A stretch of DNA of 36,719 bases, taken from IMG/VR virus record IMGVR_UViG_3300006810_000148, positions 1-36,719 of that record; one strand, written 5' to 3'. Position numbers and translations under genes: made by a program. Below, piece by piece: positions 8,566-18,449 of the stretch. Each line of letters begins with the position of its first letter. Positions within the stretch are counted from its first letter, which is position 1. The notes beneath the pieces were generated by a model, which saw only the letters and a program-made list of their open reading frames with translations, was not told the DNA's origin and made no database searches. The DNA is from a virus.

Positions 8566-10899
8566 TTATTTCGAGAACTTGTTATAGTATTCAGTTAAAG
8601 ATGTTCCTAGTTCGTCTGATGGATTTACTTTACCTTCTGACTCCAACCACTTCTTCATTCCTTCTTTGCCACCTAAGTGAGCTATAGCTCTTAATCCATC
8701 TCTATCATACCCCTCTGCTAAGTCTCCTAATTGGTCTATGTATTTATCAATATCATTAATATGCCAAAGACCAACTTTTGATTGTAAGCTTGGATTTTCT
8801 TGAAACTCATCTAAAGTGAATGTAGCTCCAGTAGAATTTTTGTAATCGTTTAATCTCGCCTCACCAAACTGTAATTCACCAACGTATCTCTCTCCAGATT
8901 TATTTACTCTTGAAGCCGTTGAGTCGTTAGATGATTCACTTTGCTTTAGTTTATTGTAAAATGTTAGCAAATCTAAGGTAGGTTTTCCACCTTCACTACC
9001 CTCTTGCTTTTTAGGTTTACTAATAAATTGCTTGTATGAAGGACTCATTAAAATAGCACCCTTCATATTCCTTTCAAATTTATCTTTCCATCCATCTTCT
9101 TCTAAGTCAACCTCAACCTCTTCCCCATTAGGTTTTGTCATTAGAATTACATCAGAACCAATGCTAGTTTCCTCTAAACCAATTCCTAACTGAGACATCT
9201 TTTTGAGGTAGTCATCTGACAATGAATCCATAAAGTTTTCTTCTGTTATGTCATCTTTGAAGTTCTTTACTGGGTCAGTTAAGTCCGTAACAATAGAAGG
9301 TAATTTAATTTTTGATTGTGGCTTAATTATTCCCTTTGCTTCAGGGTCAATTATATTTAGTAGTGCTCTTTCAGTATTAGACGAATTACTCAAGTCGATT
9401 TCCTCCAATACTTTCCTACCTTCCTTCCCTGGTCTATCATAAACAAGTAAAGTGGATGGGTCTCCTGGTGCTAGCTCATATTGATACCCTTTTAATCCAT
9501 TTAGTATAGAAAAGTCAACCTCGTCAAAATCTCCTCCAGAAAGAAGGTCGTAATTTGAGGAAACAACATTTGAAACAAGATTAGCTTGTTCACTTCTAGG
9601 TTTTGGTAGCATACTAGCAGGGGCTGCCTTTGTTGTTTCAATAGGGGCATTTAAAGCACCAGTTCTTTTTAGTGCATCATCCAACCCTATTTTCTGAACA
9701 GCTCTTATCACATCGTCACTATATCCAGTTTTACCAAACTCTTCATAGTTTCTATTTGCTAACTCGTTTTCAGATATTAGGATTTCTTCTCCACGCTTTA
9801 CATCTCCATTCTTATCTCTACCTTCAACTGGTTTGTGAGCAAAATAAGTTTTTCCGTCAATCTCAACTTTTTTGGAGTTAGTTCTAACGTAGTCGTAAAT
9901 TTCATTTCCACTGAATCCAAGCAAGGTGTTAATTCTTGCATTTGTAGATGTTTGAAGCATTGCTGATGCAGCATCTATGTCAATAGCTCTTTTGTTGGCT
10001 ATAACTGGAACCTTTCCATAACCCTCTATTGACTCAGACTTCATATATGTCCCATAGTCCTTAACATATTCATCAGTAAAGTTTCCATCTCTACCTAAAA
10101 CCCCTTCTTCTTTAAGAGACTTTGTTAAATCTGGAACTCCCTCTACATCTCCACCCATAATAGTTGGATTTAATGACCAGTAACCAAAGCTGTATGGACT
10201 AGCTCCTGGAGCTAGAGTTTGGTTAAGTAAATTGTTTGCAGACATAGTGTACGAATTCCCATCTATTCCTAGCGATTTATTTAACTCTTCTATTGCCTTA
10301 CCTTCAGTAATTAACAATATGTCTGTACCGCTTCCTGTATTAACAAGCTCATACCTAATAGATGCATCTATATTATTGTTTGGGTTTTGAGCTTCTGCAA
10401 AAACCTGGAAGCGAGGGTCAGTACTGGTTGAACTTACAGAACCACCCTTACCATCCATACCATTATTAAGAATAGATTCATTATACGAATCGGTAATTGA
10501 AGTAACAGCCCCAAGTTGCTGTTCTAACCCAGCACTCAAAAACATTTCAGTAGAATTTATAAAAGCTTGGTCATCATCCATTCCATCATAGTAACTTGAT
10601 GAGGAATTATATCTCATCTTAGCTTGAGCTAATTTATCGACAGTTGATTGAACTCCATCAATAAGGCTTTGGGAGTTAACATTGTTTTTGACAGCAACCT
10701 TAGCTATGCCCTTACTAATATCTGATTTGTATTGATTTGCTTTTTTAATTAGCTCAAAGTTCTTCTCTCTATTTTTCTTAGCTACTTCAGCATAGTTTAC
10801 AGTAGTTTGGGTGATACTTTGTTCTATGTCTTTAACATAGTCAACAAATGCATCACCTAGTCTTGTGTCTACTACTAATCTTGGATTTCTATAACTCAT
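8566..10899 (-). CDS. Large internal/ejected virion protein with lysozyme-like (SLT-type) C-terminal domain, 777 aa
   Basis: The first 16 residues, MSYRNPRLVVDTRLGD, are nearly repeated at the start of the 119 aa protein at 29887-30246. The body is mostly helical and charged with no signal peptide. The last 140 residues look like a transglycosylase/lysozyme-like fold: SESSND (candidate catalytic Glu655), then YVGELQFG (equivalent to the G-x-x-Q-F/I motif of SLT domains) and LRAIAHLGGKEGMKKWL, which matches the A-x-x-N/H-x-G motif of that fold. In T7-like particles an internal core protein with a similar domain (gp16) opens the wall during DNA entry. The position here, between a small Ala-rich protein and the giant polyvalent protein, supports that role. 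Lytic activity is predicted from motifs only. Confidence 0.75.
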   Translation of the reverse strand: MSYRNPRLVVDTRLGDAFVDYVKDIEQSITQTTVNYAEVAKKNREKNFELIKKANQYKSDISKGIAKVAVKNNVNSQSLIDGVQSTVDKLAQAKMRYNSSSSYYDGMDDDQAFINSTEMFLSAGLEQQLGAVTSITDSYNESILNNGMDGKGGSVSSTSTDPRFQVFAEAQNPNNNIDASIRYELVNTGSGTDILLITEGKAIEELNKSLGIDGNSYTMSANNLLNQTLAPGASPYSFGYWSLNPTIMGGDVEGVPDLTKSLKEEGVLGRDGNFTDEYVKDYGTYMKSESIEGYGKVPVIANKRAIDIDAASAMLQTSTNARINTLLGFSGNEIYDYVRTNSKKVEIDGKTYFAHKPVEGRDKNGDVKRGEEILISENELANRNYEEFGKTGYSDDVIRAVQKIGLDDALKRTGALNAPIETTKAAPASMLPKPRSEQANLVSNVVSSNYDLLSGGDFDEVDFSILNGLKGYQYELAPGDPSTLLVYDRPGKEGRKVLEEIDLSNSSNTERALLNIIDPEAKGIIKPQSKIKLPSIVTDLTDPVKNFKDDITEENFMDSLSDDYLKKMSQLGIGLEETSIGSDVILMTKPNGEEVEVDLEEDGWKDKFERNMKGAILMSPSYKQFISKPKKQEGSEGGKPTLDLLTFYNKLKQSESSNDSTASRVNKSGERYVGELQFGEARLNDYKNSTGATFTLDEFQENPSLQSKVGLWHINDIDKYIDQLGDLAEGYDRDGLRAIAHLGGKEGMKKWLESEGKVNPSDELGTSLTEYYNKFSK
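10850..10899 (-). repeat. Copy A of the duplicated 50-bp 'MSYR..LVVDTRLGD' coding segment
   Basis: These 50 bases, coding for the first 16 residues of the 777 aa protein, match 30197-30246 at 43 of 50 positions by direct comparison. Copy B starts the 119 aa gene 19 kb away. Confidence 0.9.
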
Positions 10900-10909
10900 T
10901 TCTTATTGT

Positions 10910-11596
10910 TTATTCTTTATTACCTCCAAACAGACCGCCTAATCCACCACCATCTTTACCACCAACGCTACTTAATCCATAAGCTCCTGCCATAAGTCCT
11001 GTCGCCCCTAAGTCATACATACTTTGTCTAGCTAAAACTTGGTTTGCCTGAGATGCTCTTGATTGCGCCCTTGCTTGGTCAGACAATGCTGCATACCTGT
11101 CAAGTTGTGCTTCTTCTCTCCTCTCTCTAGCAGAAAATTGTCTCTGCTGTTCTGCCAATGTTTGAGCTTCTAAATATTGCTGACCTTGCGCTCTTAGTTT
11201 TTCATTCTGAACCTCTTGTTGCTCAATATTTGCAGAAACATTTTTCTTACTTTGTAGTGCAGCTTGTGCTAATGCAGTTGCGCCACCAGCAGCAGCACCT
11301 GTTGCTCTAATCGTGTCTAACGTATTTGCCAATGCAATATCAGTTTGCTCTATTTGAATATCAGTAGCTTGCGTGGCAACACCAAGGTTTGCGTAAGGGT
11401 TGCTTAAGTTCTTACTCAAGTCTGTTATGTCTTGCCTATTATTTTCTATCTGAGTTAACTTATTACGCATCTCTGTTGCATAAGTTGCATCTGCTGATGC
11501 CTGCTTTCTTAAAGACTCATAAGTCTTCTTAGCTCCAAAGAGTTTGACACCTATTGACGCCAGACCTAGCCCTGCTGAAACTGCTCCTAATCCCAT
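10910..11596 (-). CDS. Small Ala/Gln-rich internal virion protein (T7 gp14-like position), 228 aa
   Basis: The N-terminus MGLGAVSAGLGLASIGVKLF is hydrophobic and glycine-rich. A long Ala/Gln/Arg-rich coiled-coil region follows (about residues 25-190), and the protein ends in a second glycine-rich hydrophobic tail (LMAGAYGLSSVGG, GGGLGGLFGG). Small proteins of this composition directly upstream of lysozyme-domain core proteins are typical of podovirus ejection proteins such as T7 gp14, which enters the outer membrane. The homology itself is not demonstrable by eye, so the function is inferred from composition and order. It is 10 bases from the 777 aa gene and 10 bases from the tail gene upstream. 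Confidence 0.65.
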   Translation of the reverse strand: MGLGAVSAGLGLASIGVKLFGAKKTYESLRKQASADATYATEMRNKLTQIENNRQDITDLSKNLSNPYANLGVATQATDIQIEQTDIALANTLDTIRATGAAAGGATALAQAALQSKKNVSANIEQQEVQNEKLRAQGQQYLEAQTLAEQQRQFSARERREEAQLDRYAALSDQARAQSRASQANQVLARQSMYDLGATGLMAGAYGLSSVGGKDGGGLGGLFGGNKE

Positions 11597-11606
11597 TATT
11601 TATTTT

Positions 11607-13295
11607 TTAAGATTTTACAAAATTTGATGACACTGCAAATAAGTTTTTAGCTCCGCCTAAATCTGTTGTGTCATCCGTACTTAATTTAACTGTAGCAAAA
11701 AATCCTTTTATTCCACTCATACTTGCTCCTGGAACAACCTGTCCTGGCATTCCAAATGCAATAGTATTATTACCGTTAGCTTGAACTCCTTTGTTTACTA
11801 AGTTAGCAAAATATTTATTATCTTTTATATTAAATCCAACTCTGTATGTAACCCCTGATTCAGTATAAGAACCTTCGTCATAGCTGTATATAAATGACGA
11901 TTCGTCTTTATAGTTATTACCTTGTAAGTTTCCCGTAGGGTCTGATAAAAAGAAATCAACCTGCCATCCGTTTGTTCCTTCGTAGTTTACTGTATTAAAG
12001 TTTTTAGATACAGATACCATTGGGTTGAAAGATAACGTAACAGATGTTGGGTAGTAAGTTCCATAGAAAGTCCCCCTATTATTAATTACACTTTCATCGT
12101 AATGTTTCCATATAGAACCACCTTTTGTTGTATAATATACATTGTCTAATGTCCCCCCAAAGCTTGGGTCGTAATCCCAAAAACTAGTCCAACCGTTATT
12201 ACTATCGTTGAATGATGCGGTGTCATAAGTTTCTAGTTCAGCCTGCTGCATAGATACAACATACTTGTCGTAGTAATTGTCATATGCCCCAACAATTTTA
12301 TCTTTAACATTTTTATAGAAAGATATGTCAGCTCCAGGATTATACAATTGAACAATGTCATTAAATGTTACAATTTTAGTATTAGGTAGCGGTCCGTTTC
12401 CTACATTAACAACATATAGGCCCTCTGGAAATAAGCTACCTGACAATGCTTGCATTCCAAGCTCTAGGTTTTCAACGGTGTTTACAGCTGAATCAGTAAA
12501 ATAAAGATAATTATTAAAGCCTTCAGGCTGTTGTATGTTTAATGTTAAAGATACTTGAAAGCTTTGTGGACGTTCAGAAATATTTGCTAACGTATCACGG
12601 AAGTAATCCCTCATACCGTACCTACTTATCTCAGTAAGGCCATCTCTTGAAAGCCTCATTATTGCTCCTCTATTTTTATCAGAAAAATACATTCTGTAAC
12701 CTTTAAATGCAAAAGATTCAGGATTATCGCTTATACCATACTCTCCAGCATATTGATTTATTTGACCTAATACAAGCTGAGATGCAGTAAGTGTTGGATT
12801 TCCATCAGCACTATATATTGCATCTTTGTCTATTAAAGCATTACTTACTTTGTCTTCTTGAAATATTATTAAGTTTGTATCTGTTGTATATAGTTTTTGT
12901 ATCTCACCATATCTAGGGTCAAGTTCTTTGGTTATGTTTTCACCTACTGAGAATACATTGGTTTCGTTAACACCCGTTCTTGAGTTATATAAGCCAGAAT
13001 ATATAATGCCATTAGATAGCGTAAGCTCAGTATCCTCTGATTCAGTTATGAATGCTTTAACGCCAAGGTCAACAATTGTATTGTTATACCCCCCACGTAT
13101 ACGAGCTTCTTCAATATACCAGTCGAATAGCACATGGTCCTCATTAGTTGATGCCTCTAAAGGGAATCTAGGGTATCCAGTGGGGTTCCAAGGGAATGAT
13201 GGCCAAGTTGCTTTACCTGGTCCAGCAAGCCCGTCATCTACTACTTTTTTGGCTAAAAAGCAATTAAAATATTCTATTTCTTTAATTAATCCCAT
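11607..13295 (-). CDS. Tail tube/muzzle-associated structural protein, 562 aa
   Basis: The protein is rich in aromatic residues, Asn and Gly, with many short beta segments and no membrane helix. Stretches such as FDWYIEEARIRGGYNN, YGISDNPESFAFKGYRMYF and DKNRGAIMRLSRDGLTEISR recall the tail stabilisation or muzzle proteins of crAss-like and related environmental podoviruses. In some relatives these patterns sit in one large polypeptide, so this protein and the 1316 aa protein just upstream could be a split pair; that is inference. It starts at ATG 13295, six bases after the stop of the 1316 aa gene. No enzymatic motif was found. Confidence 0.65.
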   Translation of the reverse strand: MGLIKEIEYFNCFLAKKVVDDGLAGPGKATWPSFPWNPTGYPRFPLEASTNEDHVLFDWYIEEARIRGGYNNTIVDLGVKAFITESEDTELTLSNGIIYSGLYNSRTGVNETNVFSVGENITKELDPRYGEIQKLYTTDTNLIIFQEDKVSNALIDKDAIYSADGNPTLTASQLVLGQINQYAGEYGISDNPESFAFKGYRMYFSDKNRGAIMRLSRDGLTEISRYGMRDYFRDTLANISERPQSFQVSLTLNIQQPEGFNNYLYFTDSAVNTVENLELGMQALSGSLFPEGLYVVNVGNGPLPNTKIVTFNDIVQLYNPGADISFYKNVKDKIVGAYDNYYDKYVVSMQQAELETYDTASFNDSNNGWTSFWDYDPSFGGTLDNVYYTTKGGSIWKHYDESVINNRGTFYGTYYPTSVTLSFNPMVSVSKNFNTVNYEGTNGWQVDFFLSDPTGNLQGNNYKDESSFIYSYDEGSYTESGVTYRVGFNIKDNKYFANLVNKGVQANGNNTIAFGMPGQVVPGASMSGIKGFFATVKLSTDDTTDLGGAKNLFAVSSNFVKS

Positions 13296-13301
13296 TATAT
13301 G

Positions 13302-16300
13302 TTAATTATTTCTTTTCATTGTAAAATATACATAAAACTGTCCAAGATAGGTTGAACCCCTTACATTCAAAGCTCCACTACCTTCGTTAGCATCATATAC
13401 ATCAGCTAAAAACCTATATTGGGTATCTGTTCTTTGTAAAAAATCACCAACATTTTGATTAGACCCTGAAATAAAATTCGGCCAGTTTGTCCCATTAACA
13501 TTTAAACAAGTGAGACTACCTTTAAATTCAAGATTCTCATTTACTCCATATGAATTTGTTTGTAACCGCAACACATCGGATGCATATAAGCCGTAACTTT
13601 CCCAGTCTGCACCACCAGGTTTTCCCACCCAATAAAATTGCAAGAAAGAGTCTTTCTGAAACTTCCATACCATACCCTCTTTAGCTTTGCTTATATTAGG
13701 GTTATTAGTTCCATTTCTGGAATCAAAATTATACAGCGGAAAATATTGGTTAAATATGTTCGTTCCAGATGCCTCCGTTGGCCAATTTGCGGATGGAATA
13801 TTATACTCAACTACAGGGTTTGTAGTTAACCCAACAATTGTAGGTTTTACGTTTACTAATTTATTGTTGTACCCGTTATACCCTATAGCAATTTCATTGA
13901 CTTCATTTGGCTTTTGTAAACTGCTCCTATCTACAGTGCATCTAAATATAAATCGATACTCGTCAAAGGAAGCACTTGTTTCCGTATAGGTAAAGTAAGA
14001 ACCAGAAGTTGTTCTTAACTTAAACCTATTAGGACTAGATGGGTCAGTATATATTTCAAAAATATTGTCATTTGTTATATCTTGTTCTATTCTTGTAGGA
14101 GATGTCAGAACTATTTTAAAAACTTGTAATAGTTCTACGCTTACTTTACCTGGAAACTTAGTAGTTAAACTAGTACCTACTGAGTTTGTAACATCAAAGA
14201 AAGATGTACTAACAAAGTCTCCTGGAGCTGTAGATTCTTTTAGGTCCCACGTCCAACCTACTATTTTTGCTGGAAAATCACTTCCAATATTTGATAATAT
14301 ACTTTGATTTAATTCAGATATAAGCCCTGAACTACCCGTTTCATAAAATATATCTAAACTAGATTCAAATGGTTCTGTTTCATATACGTTTAATCTTAAA
14401 TCTTTATAGCTTATGTCGCTACCAATAACTTCGTTACCCCCAGGAGTGCCAACCGCCTTCTGTGTGCTAAGTTTAGCTATGTATGGATTTGCCCCTAAGT
14501 TTAATTCTCCAGTTATTGGAGGAGTAACATTAGGTTGTGCTTGTACTTGGGCTTTTGGTATTCCATAAAAAGGGGACACATTGTAGTCTAAACCATTAAC
14601 ATCTAAATTAACTCCTATTTCATCTCTTGTCCCTATTAAAACTACTTTATCAGGAGTTGGAGATGTTTCAAATTGTTGATTAGTTGCCTCATTAAATATT
14701 ACCCCATTGTTATTTACCCTAGGGTATAAGTTTACAGAGCTTGAAAATTGAAGGTCTTGAGGCCCTACTTCTTTTAGGTCTCTTGGCACTTTGTTTATAT
14801 TATCTGAAAACAAAGTTAAAAAAGCAACTTCTTCAGATAAAGGACTTACGCTTATTGGTACAGTCATTGTCGCACCAAGTACTGAACTTGACACCGTTAT
14901 TGTGCTACCAGTAGGATACCTACCATTTCCTGGGTCTGTTATAGTAACTGACTGTACAGTACCATCCGCATTTATTATAACTTGTAATACTAATCCTACC
15001 CCAGCAGGTGCACCAACAATAGTCCAGCCTGAGGTAACACCAACTTCTCCACTATATTGACCCGCATTATATCCACTATTAGGGGTAAAACTAAGTGATG
15101 GGGCAGTACCTGGGTAGTTATTTAAAACTGTTGGTAGGTATACATTGTAATAATCTTGTTCTTTTTGTTGAACAACTACTTTATAGCTATACCATCCCGT
15201 AGGGTTCTCTTCCGAGTACAATCCAGCATATCCAGGATTTCCTATCTGAGATGGAATTAAACCATTAAATTGTATTTTTAAAGAGTCACCTCTATATACT
15301 TTTGTAGAAGTTAAAAATGTAGATGATTTAGAAAGGTAAGGATTGTAAATTGTTGAAAGTTCAGATGAGATAACATCGGATTGCCTGCCAAATTTATCAA
15401 CTAAAACAAATCCAACCTTATAAGACCTGTTCTGCTTTAGCGAATGGTTGGGGTATTCTATTTCACTTACGGAATCAAACTTTCCCGCTTTTGGTTTTTC
15501 CCCAGCAAATACTGAGAATGGTAAATTTGAAGGTCTTGATGTCCTTACTAAATAGTTGCCATACATAACTCTATTTCCAGATAGCTCTTGAGCTTTTGCC
15601 CTAATTGGCACTTTGTCTGAAACTCTAGTAGTTTCGATAGATTGAAGTGTTTGTATTGGAATTTGAGATGTGTATTGATATAAAAATTCTGTATTTCCAT
15701 TAGACTTCAAATCAGCCGTAGGTATGGTTTCAATAATTTTTATAGCATTAGAGTCAGACTCTTTATATAATATATCTATTTCTTTTACTTTTAGGTAAGA
15801 ACTTAAGCTAGACACCGTGGAAACTCCTTCTGGCATATCCATTAATAAACCAATTGAATTTACTTTGTTTTCAAAAAAACTTATTATAGTGCTTTCTATA
15901 GCTCTGTTTTCGTCTGAGTTTGCTTCTGAATCTTGAGTGTTATTAGGAATTGAATCTTCTAAAAAATAACCGTCTTGTCTTGGTATAAAGGCAACTTGTG
16001 AAAATGGAGCGATTAAAGAATATTCGTCATCATCATACTTAAATCTATAACTGAATCTAACAAATCTATCTGTCAAGTAATCAACATCGCCACCAAAGGT
16101 TGCATCATAGTAAGGGTTTGCCCCTATTGTAACTGTGTCAGAAGTATTAATTACCACATTGTTTTCAAGAGTAATAGTAGTTCCATTTATTTCTGTAACC
16201 TTTATGTTATCTGAAACAGTAATTAATTCAACATTGTTACTATTAACCGATGTTACAGTTGCACCAACCCAATTTAAACTTATACTTTTGTCGGCTGTAA

Positions 16301-17252
16301 ATTGGTTTGTACCTCCAGCAATAGCTTCAACAACTTCAGTTTTAGGTAAATTTTTAGAAATAACATCCTTCATAGTGGAGTCTTGATTTAAGTTATTCCT
16401 AGTTAAAGTTATAACTAAATCTTCCGTACTTCCTAATTCCGCCGCAAGTATAGTTATTGTATCACCTACTGCAAACCCAGTCCCTAATAAAGAAATATCA
16501 TCAGATACAATAACCGATTCAACAAGACCATCACTTACTAAAACTGTTATAGTCCCACCATCGCCTGCCCCAGACGTTATAAAATTACCAGTGCCTATAA
16601 CACCAGTATAAGAGCCATCTTCGCCATCATCTATATTTGTTGTTATATTTAAAAAAGCAGAAGGAAACAAATCCCCATTCCCTGTCAGCTTAGATAATTT
16701 TAATGGCTTCCAAGGATAATACTTTGCTACAGAAATATCCTCTTCTTTTGAATAATAGGATGGATTTGACAATGCCGTAGTCACATTTATCTTTCTTGGC
16801 TGATTCCTATTGTCCGTAAAAAATAATAAATCTTCTATTAAGTTTATTCCTAAAATAGGGTTTAGTTTAGCAAAGTTTAAAAAATTACCACTAACTAAAA
16901 CAGAACCAAAATTATTTATTGTATCATATACGCATATGTAATGATTAGATTGTGTTGGTGCAAAATTGGATAATCCATCATTAGAAACATCATTCCAATC
17001 AGTTATAAATGCAAACAGCCTATTATTAGCTGTATCTATGTAAAACCCTATTATTTCAAGATTTACCCCTGTTAACCCAAAGTCAGTTAGCAAAGTATTT
17101 CCACTAACATTTTGAAGTAAGCCAGAATCACTACCCTCAGAATTTATTATTGCCGCATTTCTTGCGTCTATGTAATCTTGGTTTGAAATCATCCTTGGGT
17201 TAAGGTCTTTGTTCATCTTAGCCCCAACAAATATATTTTTAACTTCTGGCAT
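13302..17252 (-). CDS. Large tail tube/muzzle (stabilisation-like) protein with inserted beta modules, 1316 aa
   Basis: The start (KNIFVGAKMNKDLNPRMI, then residues 22-52 with NSEGSDSGLLQNVSGN) is a recurrent N-terminal pattern of crAss-like and related tail proteins, likely a beta-propeller lining the DNA exit channel. DNRNQPRKINV at about 147-157 fits a propeller blade. Two internal modules (about 213-288 and 725-800) carry a GTGF/GNGRY..GDTITI-type pattern also present in the 351 aa ring protein; they look like added beta-sandwich insertions. The length suits the distal tail (muzzle) of podoviruses. Neighbours are ring proteins upstream and the 562 aa tail protein downstream. The exact structural position is inferred. 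Confidence 0.7.
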   Translation of the reverse strand: MPEVKNIFVGAKMNKDLNPRMISNQDYIDARNAAIINSEGSDSGLLQNVSGNTLLTDFGLTGVNLEIIGFYIDTANNRLFAFITDWNDVSNDGLSNFAPTQSNHYICVYDTINNFGSVLVSGNFLNFAKLNPILGINLIEDLLFFTDNRNQPRKINVTTALSNPSYYSKEEDISVAKYYPWKPLKLSKLTGNGDLFPSAFLNITTNIDDGEDGSYTGVIGTGNFITSGAGDGGTITVLVSDGLVESVIVSDDISLLGTGFAVGDTITILAAELGSTEDLVITLTRNNLNQDSTMKDVISKNLPKTEVVEAIAGGTNQFTADKSISLNWVGATVTSVNSNNVELITVSDNIKVTEINGTTITLENNVVINTSDTVTIGANPYYDATFGGDVDYLTDRFVRFSYRFKYDDDEYSLIAPFSQVAFIPRQDGYFLEDSIPNNTQDSEANSDENRAIESTIISFFENKVNSIGLLMDMPEGVSTVSSLSSYLKVKEIDILYKESDSNAIKIIETIPTADLKSNGNTEFLYQYTSQIPIQTLQSIETTRVSDKVPIRAKAQELSGNRVMYGNYLVRTSRPSNLPFSVFAGEKPKAGKFDSVSEIEYPNHSLKQNRSYKVGFVLVDKFGRQSDVISSELSTIYNPYLSKSSTFLTSTKVYRGDSLKIQFNGLIPSQIGNPGYAGLYSEENPTGWYSYKVVVQQKEQDYYNVYLPTVLNNYPGTAPSLSFTPNSGYNAGQYSGEVGVTSGWTIVGAPAGVGLVLQVIINADGTVQSVTITDPGNGRYPTGSTITVSSSVLGATMTVPISVSPLSEEVAFLTLFSDNINKVPRDLKEVGPQDLQFSSSVNLYPRVNNNGVIFNEATNQQFETSPTPDKVVLIGTRDEIGVNLDVNGLDYNVSPFYGIPKAQVQAQPNVTPPITGELNLGANPYIAKLSTQKAVGTPGGNEVIGSDISYKDLRLNVYETEPFESSLDIFYETGSSGLISELNQSILSNIGSDFPAKIVGWTWDLKESTAPGDFVSTSFFDVTNSVGTSLTTKFPGKVSVELLQVFKIVLTSPTRIEQDITNDNIFEIYTDPSSPNRFKLRTTSGSYFTYTETSASFDEYRFIFRCTVDRSSLQKPNEVNEIAIGYNGYNNKLVNVKPTIVGLTTNPVVEYNIPSANWPTEASGTNIFNQYFPLYNFDSRNGTNNPNISKAKEGMVWKFQKDSFLQFYWVGKPGGADWESYGLYASDVLRLQTNSYGVNENLEFKGSLTCLNVNGTNWPNFISGSNQNVGDFLQRTDTQYRFLADVYDANEGSGALNVRGSTYLGQFYVYFTMKRNN

Positions 17253-17258
17253 ATTATA

Positions 17259-18443
17259 TTATTTTATCCACTTAGATTTACCTCTCATAAGCTGCGTAAG
17301 CTCACCAATTTTAATGTTCGATAACCTTATCTTAGCGTTTCTTAACTTTGCACTCCTCTCTCTTTTTAATCTATTAACGATGTACTCAGGTTGGTTAATT
17401 CTACTTGCTATAATAGCGTGGCTTATATGGGCGTACATAGCGTCTTCTATCATCTTTGGGACTCTAGTATCCAAGTCGTACGCTAAACCGTCTGAGATGT
17501 ACTCTATGACAATCAGACAACCTTTTAAATTGCTTGAGAATGTAAATACCCCTCTTTTATCGTCAATACCAAACCAGCCATTGTTTTGAGTTAGCACAGG
17601 GTCTTCCCCATATCTTTGTCCGTAAAAACCTCCCCAATAGTAATTGTCAAGATACATATCGTCTACACTGTATCCTTCGTTTACTGAATCTTCAAAATAT
17701 AAACCTGTTATCTTTTTAGTGTCTGCTGCTCTCCATCTTTCCACCGTTTGAGATGGGTTTGTGTCTACATTTTCTTCAAGATTGTCTTGAACTATTTGAC
17801 CTGTTGAGTCTTGCTCAGGAGCTTCTGCTGGGTTTATCGTAAGGTTTGTATTTGGGTATATAATTCTTTTTACACCTAAGTCGTCAATCCAAGATAGTCT
17901 CACATAGTTCACATAGTCCTGTGGTATTACTGCTGTAAGGCTTGGAGATATTGTAAGCTCTTGAGATTTAACAGACTTCAATGTGTCATAGCTAAACTCT
18001 TGCATACCTCTCTTGGCGTGAAATATCACATCAGTTCTTTTAACGCTTGGTATTAGTTTTCCTGCGCCAACATATGCAACAATAAAATTGTTAATAATAT
18101 CATTTAAAGATGTATACTGATAGCCACCGTAGTTGCTTTCTTTTGCGGTCTCAATAAGACTTACAACTATATCTGAGCCAGCAGGTGGTATTATAACTCC
18201 TCCCCCAAAAATATTAAATCTTATAGTGTTCTTTGGCGTAGATAATAGAGTGTAGTTGGTTGCTATTACTCCATCTACTGTTACAGAAAAGTTTGTATTA
18301 GAAACCCCTGCTACCGTTGCAACTAAATCAGTATTAAACGTGCAAGTGAAGTCTGCCGTTACACCATCTCCTTTAAAAGATTGCTGTCCAGCGTAGTATT
18401 GTGCATTAGTTTCGGTGATTAAACCACCATTTGGATTTGGCAT
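17259..18443 (-). CDS. Tail ring/connector protein with N-terminal Ig-like insertion, 394 aa
   Basis: Residues about 20-105 form an all-beta module beginning FKGDGVTADFTCTF, the GDG-x-T-x-x-F pattern frequent in phage tail domains. The core begins at YTSLNDIINNFIVAYVGAGK (about 110-130) and continues through IPQDYVNYVRLSWID, a pattern I associate with ring proteins between portal and muzzle in crAss-like podoviruses (analogous in position to T7 tail tubular protein A). The C-terminus is basic and helical (RLKRERSAKLRNAKIRL). It lies 6 bases from both neighbours in the neck-tail gene run. The family assignment is from memory. Confidence 0.65.
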   Translation of the reverse strand: MPNPNGGLITETNAQYYAGQQSFKGDGVTADFTCTFNTDLVATVAGVSNTNFSVTVDGVIATNYTLLSTPKNTIRFNIFGGGVIIPPAGSDIVVSLIETAKESNYGGYQYTSLNDIINNFIVAYVGAGKLIPSVKRTDVIFHAKRGMQEFSYDTLKSVKSQELTISPSLTAVIPQDYVNYVRLSWIDDLGVKRIIYPNTNLTINPAEAPEQDSTGQIVQDNLEENVDTNPSQTVERWRAADTKKITGLYFEDSVNEGYSVDDMYLDNYYWGGFYGQRYGEDPVLTQNNGWFGIDDKRGVFTFSSNLKGCLIVIEYISDGLAYDLDTRVPKMIEDAMYAHISHAIIASRINQPEYIVNRLKRERSAKLRNAKIRLSNIKIGELTQLMRGKSKWIK

Positions 18444-18449
18444 ATCTTA

